Assembly (NCBI GenBank): GCA_025267735.1
Contig: CM046294.1
Location: 45,049,570 to 45,113,569, forward strand
Reading direction: 5' to 3'
DNA from: Mactra quadrangularis
Lineage: Eukaryota; Mollusca; Bivalvia; Venerida; Mactridae
DNA length: 64,000 bases
Numbering within the stretch: position 1 is the first letter of the stretch; the number at the start of each line of letters is the position of its first letter. Positions 34,908-47,838 of this stretch are shown piece after piece. A model generated the notes under the pieces. That model saw only the letters and a list, made by a program, of their open reading frames with translations. It did not search any database and was not told where the DNA came from. Both the position numbers and the translations under genes were made by a program.

Positions 34908-35623
34908 GCCGCCTGGCTAGCTCTGTTGGTATCATGCAAGTCTGCTGATTGAGGGATCGTGTGTTCGATTCCCGGGCGGGGCATAATTTTGTACAATCTG
35001 ATTAAAATCCGATCTAAAACTTTTCGCTCGCCTACTCGCTAATTTAGATCTGGCCTCTTTCAAACGAAGGTCACGTTCAGGCGACCTTTTCTCATCATAA
35101 TATTCATGACGAAATTGTTATGAAACGTAACTTGTTTACATCGTCTACGTCGTGCAATTAAAAATGAGCCGCCCAATCGCAGAATGTGAATAATACTGCT
35201 GTTAAATAAGTTTGGTCTAAAATAGAAATTACGAAATCAAAATGTGATTAATAGTGTTTTCGTCTAGATTAAAGCTACGCATTGATTGGTTGAAACAAAG
35301 TTCATCTCGACGTGACCTTCCACGGAGAAAGTAGAGATCCTGTAAAACAACGCTCTACAGGATATCGGTTTACGGAGATTAAATTTTGTAGAGTTTGGTC
35401 ATGAAATTATTTCTACGGTCATTCTCCCACCTACCAATGATTTTTAATATGTAGGGCAGTTGTCAGTCACTGGTGAAAGTATGCGCTTAGTAGTTGGTTA
35501 ACAGCTAAATCCAGATATTTAGCCTTTCCAGGAGGAGTGAGTAGGTTGACTGACCGCCGTTATATGACCTATACAATGTGTTGCTACGGCGTTAAACCCA
35601 ACAAACAAACAAACAAACAAACA
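34908..35623 (+). mobile_element. SINE-A copy 6, split by a family D element
   Basis: The head GCCGCCTGGCTAGCTCTGTT and B box GTTCGATTCCC lie at 34908-34993, and the body resumes at 35382 with GTAGAGTTTGGTCATG. The 3' domain and (ACAA)n tail are intact to 35623. Confidence 0.9.
34994..35381 (+). mobile_element. 9-bp-TSD TIR element, family D (copy 2)
   Basis: It is flanked by a perfect 9-bp duplication AATTTTGTA (34985-34993 and 35382-35390). It starts CAATCTGATTAAAATCC and ends TTTACGGAGATTA; the terminal six bases are inverted complements with one mismatch. The length is 388 bp against 393 and 405 for the others. Confidence 0.9.
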
Positions 35624-37206
35624 GATATCATAGTTTTATTACATATTTACGTATATTTTATAAATACAGTAAAGTTCCTTTGAACTAACCAGATCGTTGA
35701 ATAATGATCAATAAACAACAAAACAAAACATTTGTATAACGTGTATTTTAGCACTAGGGCAAGTGGGCTGAAGTGGCTATACTTAACTATATATACATGT
35801 CGAATTATTATCTAAGTTAACAATTCCATGTTAATACATGTTCAACAATATATTTTGTAAAAAAACTCAAATTAATAAGACGTATGGTAATCCATTCAAA
35901 TAAGGTATTCATCTCTTTTAACTAACCACTCTTAACAAATTTTGATATTTATTATTTCTAAAATGAAAACAAAAATAATAATTTTTTTGTGACTGGTCAG
36001 TATAGCCGCCCAAAGCTGAGTGTCCTTTCAATAATATTAAAATCGCATGATAACTTGTGCAATGAAACACGATGTCTCATTGGTTGATGATCTACATATA
36101 TATCACAATATATTTTGATAAAATGAGTTTACCATTTACACCAAAATCAATAATATTCATTGACCTTACATAAGATGCGATTACCGACCTCACTGAATTA
36201 CTGAAATTATCGTTGAATACTATGTTAAAACGTCTTCTTTGTTTCTGTATTTAGACATGGTTATCCCTCAGATCAATGTCAAATAAAATATAGACAGCTA
36301 TTTTCTTACGTTACTTCATTACCATTGTGATAAAGATCGTACATATATTCTGACAGACATAATCCATTGTGATCAGCTTCTGTTTTTCGAATTTGGTCTG
36401 TTGTCTGGAATGTTAAATAGATGAACGTTGGACGAACGTTTTAAGGTATACAGTCCCTAACGCCACACACAATTTTTTAAATGATAAAAGCTTATAAAGT
36501 GATAGTTTTCATTTTTACAATGTGTTTATCAATTTGCTTCGATTAGCTTCATTATATAATTTGCAATTTCAAAACTATTGCAGATGTATCGATGATTTTC
36601 TAAATGTCTCCCTTTTATTTGCAATATAATTATTTAGAATTTGTCCAACACAATCTATGATAGCCTTGTCAAAATATCTAACACGGTATATAAAATGTTC
36701 GGAAACACAATGCACAAACAAGCAAATTATTTCTAGAATTAATTATTCATTTGCCATAAAACATAGTTATAATAAAGGGTTTAAAACGTTAAGACAAATC
36801 AATTAATTTGTTCGACAACATATCAAATAAACAAAATTAGAAGTCTAGAAACGAGCACACTTCACATACTGAGTTTAGTAAAGAATCCTATATTGCCATT
36901 ATTGTTAATAACAATGCAGATGTCAAAATTGGAAAAATCTTGACAGCATGAATATCGAAGTTATTATAATTCTAGACTGGAAGTTTCTGAATTATTTATT
37001 GTAACTAGGTCTGTCTTACGAGGCTCCACTTGTGATAAATCTATATCAATCAATTTAGTTATATTGGAGACAAATTGATAAAAATGTTGACTGATTTACC
37101 GAACCCGGATAATTAAATATTCATGTCTTGTATCGAATCATATTGACACAAAAAAGGACGAAGAAAAGATATTAGTGCAACTCAGTAATTTTTATTTTTA
37201 CTTTTT
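35624..37206. other. No recognised gene
   Basis: About 1.6 kb of AT-rich sequence. ACAGTAAAGTTCC at about 35667 resembles the terminus of family P TIR elements, but I could not find its partner end. Confidence 0.4.
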
Positions 37207-37485
37207 TACTAGATTTAACGCCGTGTCAACACAATTAAGGTCATTTTACGGCGTCCAGCCCACCTAACCTAATTTTCCTGGACCCTTGTCTATAACCAGT
37301 ACTCACCTACCCATCCACACGGCCGGAAACTTCTCTATATTATCTAATCAATGGAGGAAAATCGACATTATTGTCAAATTTTCATGGAAGGGTATAACTT
37401 CCTCGGGTGGGATTCTAAATCATAACCTCGGGACCCGAGATTCCAAATCCCGGCGAGCTACCAACTGCGCTGTCGAACCGGGTTT
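37207..37485 (-). mobile_element. SINE-B copy 4
   Basis: The minus strand begins CCCGGTTCGACAGCGCAGTT and ends ACGGCGTTAAATCTAGT. The B-box part is disturbed by a short duplication of the CTCGGG segment (TCCTCGGGTGGG and CTCGGGACCCGAG). Confidence 0.8.
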
Positions 37486-37739
37486 AGTAAATTTTAACGT
37501 GAACTAACCAACATGTTTGTACTGATGATGATGTTGAATTTCCAAGCAGTTAACAGTAAGTTGTTGGCGTGTAACTCGATGATCGGGAAAATTAACCCTT
37601 ACAATGCTGCCACCAAATATGAAATATTTTGCCACTAGCAAAGAGCTAGGTCAGTCGACACAGCACATGCCAGCTGACCAGCATCTTTCCTGTTAGCTGC
37701 TTATTGTCCAACTTTTATCCTATATAATGATATACACAA

Positions 37740-37860
37740 CAATAACACGTTCGATCATAATATTTATTTATCTATCCGACGTTTCTGATCTGTGCTTTTT
37801 TCAAGGTAAATAAATAGTAAACAAATTAACGGACGTGACGTTGTAAATATACAGCCAACG
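37740..37860 (-). repeat. Possible Penelope-like element remnant
   Basis: On the minus strand, CCTTGAAAAAAGCACAGATC runs into AGAAACGTCGGATAGATAAA. GAAACGTCGG followed by an A/T-rich ATAAATA stretch is typical of the conserved repeat of Penelope-like elements, which often embeds a hammerhead-type motif. The CTGATGA part of such a motif would be mutated here. There is no reverse transcriptase nearby. Confidence 0.3.
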
Positions 37861-38340
37861 TCACTCCCATGTTAGCGGAAAAAAACGAGCAATTACAAAC
37901 AATTCCAATACATGCCAGACAAGTCATCAAAAACATAGAAACAACACAATAGATGTCGGATTATCAAATACGAATATTCCCTATAGGGTTTAATTTTTTT
38001 ACAACTTTTATCCTGAAATCCCTAAAATGACTCTGAAGGGTCTAAATTATAGACAGACTAGTCCATTGTGGAAATTCAGCATTTAAAGAATTAATGTCAA
38101 GAGTCGATTAAATAGTGATATTAGCAGTAGCCTTTTTAAGTCTAAATGTTCAGTAATAAAATCTCATAATCTTTAAAGAATTTTAATGTGGACATTAATG
38201 AATAAAGTCATAAAACAATATACGCTGAAAGTTGCAATGGAACTGGTAATTGAAATAAAAGATGAAATTAACAGTATCACAGTTCGTGTTCTTAATTGTG
38301 TTGCTTTGTTTTTAACGCATTCCGATACATAAAAATTGTA

Positions 38341-38558
38341 GCCGCTGCCGTGGCGTAGTAGTAAGCATGTCTGACTTTGAATCCGGACATCTAGGGTTCG
38401 AGCCCGGTCGCGGTAGGTCATACCCTATACATGAGTTGTCGACCTCGTGGTAGGGTAAGTTAGTACTGGTGATAGATAAGTGTCCAGGAAACATATAGTA
38501 GGAAGAGCTGTCCGTCGTATAAATGTCCTAAATATGTGTGAATACGACATTAAAAAAA
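38341..38558 (+). mobile_element. SINE-C copy 4
   Basis: GCCGCTGCCGTGGCGTAGTA head, TGACTTTGAATCCGGACATC anticodon-arm region, B box GGTTCGAGCCC, and 3' end CCTAAATATGTGTGAATACG to an A-rich tail. The A-to-B box spacing is retained. Confidence 0.85.
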
Positions 38559-40204
38559 CTTTAAAAGTGAAAAAAATTCATGTATAAACCGGTTCATTTG
38601 TTTAACTAATGTTACTGAAGTTTACAAGCTGCAGTTTATAGATTTTTGAAAATGCATCCACTTACTCAAATGCATGTAATAAAAGTGAGAAATTATTATG
38701 ATTAATTATATGGAAAAGGCCAACCTATTTTTGAGGAAAGCGTTAAGCATATTCATTACATTTTGTATTTAGTTCTAAACATATTTTATTGAGAAATGCA
38801 CTTTGATTTACTATATGCGCGTTGGTTTTTTTGCAAAAAGAGATATTTCTCAGTTTTGATCGGCCCTACTTTGAAAAAACATATCTGAACACTTTAAATC
38901 CATCATCTAGAAATTACAAGTTTTGTTTTTGCCTTTTAAATTTATTAGCAATCTAAATAATGCTTTCTATGTCGTTGTTACAAAAACGCGCTATCGACAA
39001 CGTATATAATTTTGGTGAAAATGCTCGTTTATTAAATATCACAAATAGTAAATGATTTATTAAAACTCGGGAAGTAAATGACGCCTGTCAGAACTAATGT
39101 CGCTGTAGATATCAACACTGTCGTGTTTTGCGTTACGCCACTTAAGATACTAATCTGATTCAATTTGCACATGTGCTTTTTGAAATACTTAGTTTGAAGT
39201 ATATTCGAATTAACATGTAGTTCCATAAAATTTGGTTGTTACATACGTAAACTTAGTAAGCCAAATTTGTGGTATATTATGTTAAATCTACATAATTTGT
39301 AGTGATTATATAATTTTACCAAACACTGTTATGATATAATATTTCAATATAATCGTAAAGATCGTGCCAAAAATGTCATTAGACAATGTTTGTCTTTCTT
39401 GTAAACGCGTAAGATGAAGACCCGGTTAACTGCCAATGGTTTTGTGAACAATTGTCCGGACGGAGTCACAATAAACAAAAATGACAATGAATTGTATGCA
39501 TTGGCATTGAATTGTTTTGGAAATGAAACAATATCGCCATCGCTTATGTAAATATTGATATGCTTATGACTTCTCTCAACAAAAATAAGTATTGGTTTGA
39601 AGTCAAAAAATACATCCCATAAGGTATCAACCGTTTGCTTATATTAAACCTTTTTTACCAACATAAAACATCGATATACTGCATTTGAACAAAAACATGT
39701 TTAAGCTAGAAAATGTTAAAAAAGGCATTTATACACTTATAGCTGTCAGACGAGAAAAAAATAAATATGAATCTGAAAGAGTTGAATCCACAGAAATGTG
39801 ATATATGATTTTATATTCAATGTCCAATTTATTTTTTTATATTGCGTTTGAACAAAGTAGACATTATGTCGCCTATGGTATTTGTGCAAGTAAATACGAT
39901 CATATTGATAAAATAATTTTTTTTGTAAAAATTATAAGCTGAAGTTCATGAGAAATTATAGAATCTATTTCACCTTCTCGATGAAAAGTCAAGTCTAAAT
40001 TATTAATCATAAAAACAGTTGTTGATAGAGTGATTTTTTAGTTTGCTGTTTTGATAAATGCTGCTGATAAAATTTTGACTTACACATAAAATGACATTGT
40101 ATATATAAACTTGATATGTTTAGTCGTTGAGTCAGATCTTGAGTTTGTTTTCTTCTATAGAAATAAGAATTTGGCTTAACGTATTTTATTTTGCTTTAAA
40201 AGTA
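38559..40204. other. No recognised feature
   Basis: About 1.6 kb of AT-rich sequence without any coding frame or family member I can support. Confidence 0.45.
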
Positions 40205-40460
40205 TAGTTCGTAAATATTGACCGCTATCTGACCTTTCACATTTGCATCTAATAATTATCTACACGTATCCTGACGAAAATCAGTACCATGCCTATTCTA
40301 CACTACGGCAGCGATCGTGAAATTATAGAAGTATGTTCGTGTGTTAAATTTTAGCTTATAATCCTCACGGACACGGTGTAATCGAACATTAATACTACAT
40401 TCGTATTCAATGTAATGAATATTCTTGCATAAAGATCAGGTCGGGGTCATTTACGCACAA
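40205..40460 (-). mobile_element. Mariner-like MITE, family F (copy 2)
   Basis: It has 256 bp, the same length as copy 1, with TA at both ends. The left end TAGTTCGTAAATATTGACCG and right end GGGTCATTTACGCACAA are inverted complements with small changes. The interior matches copy 1 in the inverse sense (GGCAGCGATCGTGAAATTAT). Confidence 0.85.
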
Positions 40461-42230
40461 TATATTAAAATAAATAAATATAAATGCAATCTGTTTATGC
40501 AATTACTTGTCCGTACTTGCCCGTATGGTTGATATTGTAAGACTAAAGTAATTGCAATTTGAGGATTGATGGCACTCAGTAATGTTATACATTTTGTATT
40601 ATTATTATAATTTGTCTTTCAAATACTCAATGATTCAACTAAATAAGCTAAGCTAGGAATGTATTAGTTGCAGTATAAACCAGTTGTTACAATTGAAAAA
40701 TGAGATGTCTGATGCATTGGCGAACTACAAACATGTTTAACAATAAATGACATATTGCATAACGAAGAGCCTGTTCGTCTGTGATAATCTTCCAATATTT
40801 ATTGTATACCTAGATCAAAGATCACATAAGTGTCTACTAATCTTAGAAAATAAGATGTTCCCATCACTATATATCAGCTAGTGGTTACATAATATTTGTA
40901 TACAAAGCTATTATAATACAGACTTGTGTGGCGCTCATCCAAGCAATTTATAAAAGCTCATAAAAAGACCCCCCAAAAATGCCACTCTGTTTATGAATGT
41001 GCCAAAGACTTGCTTACATGGGTTGCTCATGTACAATAATTTTGTGTAAATAGGCCAATTCATTATTTGGTGGAGATGTAACCTGCGAAAGTAATAATCT
41101 TTTAAAACTACCAGTTATTTATTTATCAACTGCTCCCGTTAGAGGGCGCATTCTGATTTTGTTTCTTTTAGAGTAAAACGTGAAAAGGAAAATGACAAAT
41201 TGAAATTAATTTATTTAAAAGCAATTTTAATTGAAAGTGCCATAATCGACATTAACTTGTTTAGAAATTTGAAATTATTAATGGTAAATAGGTAAAAAAG
41301 AAACATGAATTTCATAAAATGGAGTAAAATGAAGGTGTTCGTTAGAGATTTTTATGCCCTGAATTTGCACGATTTATAGTTTTGCACGTCGGAAGTTGAC
41401 AGTGGTACAAAAGTTGTTTTATAATATTGCGTTACCGTTTTAAAGCATATATATAAACTATATTTTCGGCAAAAGTTTTGTAAAACACACTTTGTTCTTT
41501 GACACGGTTTTATTGTTAACCCTTATTATCAATACAAAATAAATCGAAAACGTCTTTTGAATTGATATCAAGGAAAAATATGTGTACACAAAAAAGAACC
41601 ACACAAATCCAGTTTTTCTGAAAAGCTTTATGCAGTTATTCCTCTTACTAATGAATGCAATGCGGCAGACAATCAAACATAAACCAATCGCTTTGTATGA
41701 CAACCTGTCAAACAATAATAACGCAGTCTATAAAACTACAATATATAATATCCTTGCCTCACAAAAATATATATCCTTTATAACTGCTCCGATTAATCTC
41801 AATACAAATGTCAAGAGTGGGAATTACGTGGCGACCTGGTGATCTTAGAAACTAGACTTCTGTTCTGGAAAGTTCTGCGTAAGTTTATTGTAACTAGGTA
41901 TTTCTTAAGAATCAACGCATATGATAGATGGTTGTCGAGTTAATCAGTTTAAGTTTTTGACAAACAATTACAACTGCCCGCTGATTTGTGTAAAGCTTCA
42001 AATAAGATTGACAAATCAAGGCATTTGTCACCATGTTGAATACTGGATAGTTAAAAGACCATGTTAATGAATTAAAAGTATGAGCTAGATATAATTTATG
42101 TACATTACTTACTTTGCCTCTGTAATAGTATTATATAGACTCATTTTGAACTATCATTAAAAAGAAATTATACAAATCTTGTTGCCAAGGTCCATCTTGC
42201 TTTAGTATTTCGAATACAGTTTCCCAAACA
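40461..42230. other. No recognised feature
   Basis: AT-rich sequence. The two overlapping frames at 41458-41842 lie on opposite strands and show no domain; I do not call them genes. Confidence 0.4.
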
Positions 42231-42335
42231 GGGTGCGGGTTCGAATCACATCAAGAGCGGTCATCCCCCACAAAGAAAATTTGACGATAATGTCATCTTT
42301 CTCAATCAAAAAGATGTTGTCAGCCTTGTGGCTGT
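42231..42335 (+). mobile_element. SINE-B fragment (decayed)
   Basis: GGTGCGGGTTCGAATCACAT retains a perfect B box, followed by GACGATAATGTCATCTTTC and TCAGCCTTGTGGCTG, which follow family B order. The rest is unrecognisable. Confidence 0.6.
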
Positions 42336-44470
42336 TTTTTCACTTATCATCAAGGAATCATAAAAAATGTATTTGTACAGTAATATATATTAGTAAAATG
42401 TTCTGTTTTTCACGTTATTCAAGATATTAACAAATAAGATGCGTAATAAGAAATCATACTCAATTCAACGTGACTTAGAAAAGACAGATGATGCTTCAAA
42501 TGATTTGTATAATAGTATGTCATGTGTTTGTGGTTAGACCGTGTTTCTAAGTGTAACAATTTCATTATGTCTCAATAAATAATAAATGTACAATGTTACA
42601 TGTATATGAACATTATTTAATCAGGTAATTGTCATATTTTACCTCCATCTGTTAACACTAGGTAATGGCATTAAAGTTTAAGGTCGTTGAATGTTCCAAC
42701 ATCGAGTTTGATGTTGAAACTCATTTCTAAATACCATAACTGCATTCTAGAGAAAAATTAATAACAGAAAGCACACCAATCCTGGTATGCTTTGTGCATT
42801 TGTTAGGTTTCAGTACCGACTGTGATTCGTCCAATATCGTTTGTTTAACTAATTATACTGTAAACAATTATCATAATTCAGGTCTTTCAGGTGTTCCATT
42901 TGGTCTTATAGATTAGCACAAACGTTTTTTGTTATTATACGAAAGTACATTTCACATGTGTTTGTCGATTCGCATGTACATCTACATAATTTAGATTTAG
43001 TAACTGACTTGTACGCTATAAAAAGAGATGTAATGGATGTTTCCTATACTTAATGCATCAGCACGTATCACACAAAACACCGTTATCTATCTTTTGATCG
43101 CTATCTTTTAGTTGGGATATTACGCATTCAGCTAATATTTCTATCTGACAAAGAAATATAAAAAATACATGTAAAATATCATCAAAATTTGGAGCTACTT
43201 CATCAATAACAAGAATGTAATCTCGAAAAAGAATATGTTCAGTTATTATTCGTGGTGTAAATTAACAACACAATGAGATGCATTCTTATGATGCAATGCT
43301 GACAGTGAGTTATTGCATTTGGTAATGAGAAATGCAAATATCGACAGTGTTCTTTAATTATGACTTTCATAACTGACACTTTCACATTTATTCACATCTT
43401 TATTAATTTCTATTTTATGAAATTTCTATAGACAAAAGTACTTTATCATTTTTAAAGACGTACGTTTTCATCATCCTTCTTTGACATAGTATTATTAGCT
43501 TAGTATTATTAAAGGCCAGTGTTTAGAAGAATTATATTAATATTTGATTGCAACATTAATTGTAGAACATAACATGCTACTCCGCAGAGAGTTGGCAGTA
43601 GCATTATAGCATCTGATCCTGTTTCCGATCCGTGTGGAAGGATTGACTTACCATGTCCTCAGTTGGTCGTTTTGTATCTTTATTATGAAGTCGTCTCATA
43701 ATTTACCTTTTAAGATTTGCATTTCGAATATTAATGTCACCTCTGTGTTTGAAATTGTCTTAACCTTTTAAGGTAAGTTGATCATCGTTCAATATGGACT
43801 GGGTGTGCCCGATGGGTTACTTTTGGATTTGTAATCAATGGATAGCCAGCTGTGCTTTGATTCGAATCACATCCAAAGCCTATCTCGTTGTTTCCATAAG
43901 CAATAAACTTTATCAAATGGACTCACTACTGGGGGATCAGGAAGCGGTTTTGAAAGTGATTGATTTAAGTTGTAAAAACTCAGAAAAGATAGAAACAATG
44001 GATAAATGAGGAATATTCAAAAGATGTCACTTTATAAAGTGTCTGTAATAGTTTTATTTTCAATATATTACATCAAACAAACACACTATACAATCATATC
44101 AAAATGGATAAAAAGAAAACAATGAATACATCTTTCATGTTTAACAATACAGTGTGATGTTATACAATTATATTTACATTGAAAATATAAAGGAAACTTA
44201 CATTTTCCACTAATTGTAAAATATATGACGGAAAGTAACATCACAAAACAGTATTAAGCATGAAAGATATAGAATAATCGTCCAAATTCGAAATAAGATC
44301 TTTTTTTCAGCCCGCGAGATCAAACAAACTTTACCTATGGTTAAATGGTCTGAACTCACCAAGAGGGTCGGAAATTGATATCGATCTTACATCAAAATGG
44401 ACGATATCCTCTCATTGTAATATTCATGATATTTAAATTGTTTAAACGTATCTAATAACCAGGCACAAAA
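42336..44470. other. No recognised feature
   Basis: About 2.1 kb of AT-rich sequence. The 71-codon frame at 43794-44009 (starts MDWVCPMGYFWICNQW) is the most protein-like in the stretch, but it has no domain I know and no clear splice context. Confidence 0.4.
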
Positions 44471-44720
44471 CACGGTGGCAATACCACGTGACTTTTACGT
44501 CACAAATGCAACGATTCCAAGAAAGAAATCATGTTAGCAGTGTGATGCGCAGCAAATAGTACACACGTTTCTACTAAGCCGCGAGTAGGTATCATGGATA
44601 TGTTACACGAATTAGAGTACTTACAGCTCTTTAAATATGTGAGTTCAAGTGGATTGTTGGTTGTTTTTGTTTGGAATCTTAGCATTTGTGACGTCATAGT
44701 CTCGTGGTATTGCCACTGTG
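44471..44720. mobile_element. TIR element, family N (39-bp TIRs)
   Basis: The ends CACGGTGGCAATACCACG and CGTGGTATTGCCACTGTG extend to about 39-bp TIRs with roughly four mismatches. Each TIR contains a CRE-like core: TTACGTCACAA on the left and a perfect TGACGTCA on the right. No second copy is in the window and no target duplication is clear. Confidence 0.7.
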
Positions 44721-44939
44721 AACAAAGAATTTACATACTAACAAAATGAATCTGTTCTGTACACATGAAAGACTTAACTGGCAGCGGCAACATGGGATAT
44801 TCATGTTGTGAATACCAATACGGAATTAAAAGACACTTGTTTTAATATTTATGAAAAATGTTCAAAGCATGATAATGTGCAGTTTATTAACTTTTTCTTC
44901 TATACACATATTCAGGCGCCATTACATTTTCGTACGATA

Positions 44940-45120
44940 ATCCTAACCCTGATCAAGGAAGATGATCAATTACAGAACCCATTTACATCTGGGTGCAGTG
45001 GATTATTTTGGTAAATTTCCTGCTTAAGGAAATAACCAGTGCTCCTAGTAGGCTTCAAACTCGGGCCTTCTCGATTCCTAAGTGCGCGACATACCAAAAG
45101 ACCACCGCTCTGATTGTCGA
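44940..45120 (-). mobile_element. Old tRNA-headed SINE, family L (copy 2)
   Basis: The minus strand has AGAGCGGTGGTCTTTTGGT and a degraded B box (CCCGAGTTTGAAGCC), then GGAAATTTACC and a hairpin-like core CACCCAGATGTAAATGGGT. It is better preserved than 26777-26915. The plus-strand frame over it is a shadow. Confidence 0.55.
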
Positions 45121-45707
45121 TTTAAGACAAAATTGTCTGTTTGAAAGTCAAATAAGTATTAGGTTGGAAATCGAAATTGAGACAATAAGTATGACAATTT
45201 TCAATAAGTTCATTTAGACCTCGTCTTGACAATGATCATAACACTATATCGTCTGCTTGTGTAGGAGCCGTGAAGCACACGATACCGATATGTAGAATAG
45301 AATCAGTGTTAAAGAAATTCATATGGCAAACCGTATTATCGGATATTATTCTTTATGTCGTTATTTGTCATAAATATACAGACATTGAATATTTAAATGG
45401 TAATTAGATCAACCTGATCCTTGAGTGATACGTAAATCTTCTGATACTAGAATTAGATCCGGAAATAATAATGTCTACTTTGCGATATAAAGGTATTAGT
45501 CTGTCTGGAAAATTATCAAAACTGAACAATGATATCACAATACAGTACCGTCTAAAAAATGTCCATTACACTTTAATGGCGATGGTTTTTATGTTTGATA
45601 CCTTAAATGTCTTGAATAAATAGAATTTATAATATCATCTAAACACTTTTCAACAAGTTGAAGTAAAAGTGTGCGTGGCATTGTTTGTTGAAAGACATTA
45701 AATAAAA

Positions 45708-46010
45708 TCATTATTTTCATTATCATTATTCTCAATTATATTATTAATATAATCATTTCCATTATCATTATCATCATTATTATTATTAATAACATTATTT
45801 CTATTATCATTATCATCAATAATATCATCAATAATATCATCAATAGCATCATTTCTATTATCTTTATCATCATTATTATCATAAATAGTATCATTTCTGT
45901 TATCATTATCATCAATAATATCATCAATACCATTAATATCATCATTTCCATCATAATTATCATCATTATTATCATTAATATCATCATTTCCATTATCTTA
46001 GTCAATATAT
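45708..46010. repeat. Low-complexity (ATC/ATT)n tract
   Basis: About 300 bp of imperfect trinucleotide-like ATC/ATT repeats (CATTATCATTATCATCATTA). The minus-strand Met/Ile-rich frame is a translation of this tract, not a gene. Confidence 0.95.
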
Positions 46011-46516
46011 TATCAATAATAGTATCGATATAAATTTATGTATTACTATTTTATAATTTGTAAAATAACAATCGTTTTATCTTATGGTCGAATCGTATTT
46101 ACATGTACATCATCCCCTGTATTATATCAATCATAAATATTAAAACTAGTGTCTGAATCAGAAGAAAGCAACATTTACGACATGTAGTAAAAGCAGATAA
46201 GTGCAATATACAAAATATACACAATGTCATGAATCGTACGACACATTCCATGTTTAGTTATGAAAACGGTCACAACACACTTTTGAGCCATTACAATATA
46301 GATTATGGTAATTTCTAAATTGGAAAATGCTGAAAAGGTATGGCAGTTAGAAATCATTTCCAGGATAATCAATGAATTTAATGCTATGATAAAATGCACT
46401 TTTAGTCGGCAAGTTAAATAATCAACTAAAGCTCATGTGAGCTAATACATCCGACTAGCAAAATGCATTTAGAAATTAATTTTGGATTAATTGAACTTAA
46501 ATCAATTATTTATTTA

Positions 46517-46707
46517 TATTGATTAATCATATTTTTATGTGTTCACTGATATTGATTAATCATATTTTTATGTGTTCACTGATATTGATTAATCATATTT
46601 TTTATGTTTTTATTGATATTGATGTAAACATATTTTTCTGCGTTTATTAATATTGATTGCACATATTTTTGTGTGTTTATTGATTTTTATTAAACATATT
46701 TTCATGT
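46517..46707. repeat. 33-bp tandem repeat, about 6 units
   Basis: The unit is TATTGATTAATCATATTTTT followed by ATGTGTTCACTGA. The first two units are identical and the later ones progressively diverge (TTTATTGA in place of TTCACTGA), suggesting recent expansion at the left end. Confidence 0.9.
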
Positions 46708-47515
46708 GGTATAATAATTAGACACAATAGAATATACTTAGTAATTGTGTTACACTTATGTAATAAATTGCATTAGAAGGCCAGCTTCTATTAACGTGTA
46801 TACCATGCAAGAAAAAATATGGAATGGGCGGGCTATGATAAGAATTACTAGATATTTTAGTAAGTGCTGAACTATGTTCAGTATATTGCCATACAAAGTC
46901 TTTAGATAATAATGAAGTTTGTAATAAAGATATATCGTATAAGTAGAAATTTATGCGGGGGCTTTATGTCTGTGAACGTTTGTCTATCTGCAGAAATTTC
47001 TCTCTCGAAAAATTCATTCATTGTAGTATCAAAGCATCATGTTTAAGCATGTATTACAAAAGAACTTGATACTAAAGTGAATAAAGAAAGATAAAAAAAA
47101 TAATCTACATAATTTATCAACCTACGATTTGTTTGTCGCTCATGGCAATATCCCATCAGAATAGTATGTTATATTAAATAAAGACGATTGAATTGGGATT
47201 GCCTGTTTAAAATGTTCACTCTTGGTATGTTTCATCAACTGGTTAATCGCTAAGAAATTCCATTGATGTTTTTTGTCCTTATAAATTAAACCATGCCTTA
47301 TGCAAACAACACACATTTGGACCCCGCAGCAATTTCTACTAAAACGATATTTGAACGTACAGTAAAGTTCCGCTACTTTGACCATCAAATTGAATAGTCT
47401 AATTACTTGGTCCTTTTTCTTCTCTGACTAAGCATGAGTCTGCACCACTTAATGTGGTTCAAATTGCCAAACTTTACTTATTTAACATAATATAGGAAAG
47501 CAAACGGATATAATC
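46708..47515. other. No recognised gene; downstream region of the receptor
   Basis: AT-rich sequence. CAGTAAAGTTCCGCTACTTTGACC at about 47360 resembles the terminus of family P elements (50590-50757), but no matching partner end was found. Confidence 0.45.
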
Positions 47516-47517
47516 TA

Positions 47518-47800
47518 GTTTAGCGGATCCCGCAATAGCGCATGCTCGGACGTTGCGTTGTTTACACATTTTGGACGCCATTTTGTTTTTACCGATACGT
47601 TTTTTATTCATTATTTTAATCAATTATTTTCAATAAATATTTTAAAATGATTTTTGTTATCCATTTTTAATATCAGCGGGGTGTGTGGGTGGCAGCCGCC
47701 ATAATAACGGAAAATTAGCGGCATTTACCTTCGCGCGTCTGCTCATAGAAACAGCACGCTGCGCACGCATATTTATATTTACTTCCGGGGTCCGCTAAAC
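47518..47800. mobile_element. TIR element, family M, directly downstream of the receptor gene
   Basis: The ends GTTTAGCGGATCCCG and GGGGTCCGCTAAAC are inverted complements with one or two changes, each flanked by TA (47516-47517 and 47801-47802), as for Tc1/mariner-type MITEs. The element is GC-richer than its surroundings. It ends 38 bp from the receptor stop codon and holds the first AATAAA on the receptor strand. Confidence 0.75.
47603..47608 (-). terminator. Candidate poly(A) signal for the receptor gene
   Basis: AATAAA on the minus strand, about 230 nt past the receptor stop, is the first canonical hexamer downstream. It lies inside TIR element M. Whether it is used is inference. Confidence 0.35.
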
Positions 47801-47838
47801 TAGATGTGTTCCAAACAAACTTTTATGCTGTCCTATAG

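Noticed and set aside
45736..46005. 89-codon Met/Ile-rich minus-strand frame
   Set aside because: Translation of a low-complexity ATC/ATT tract.
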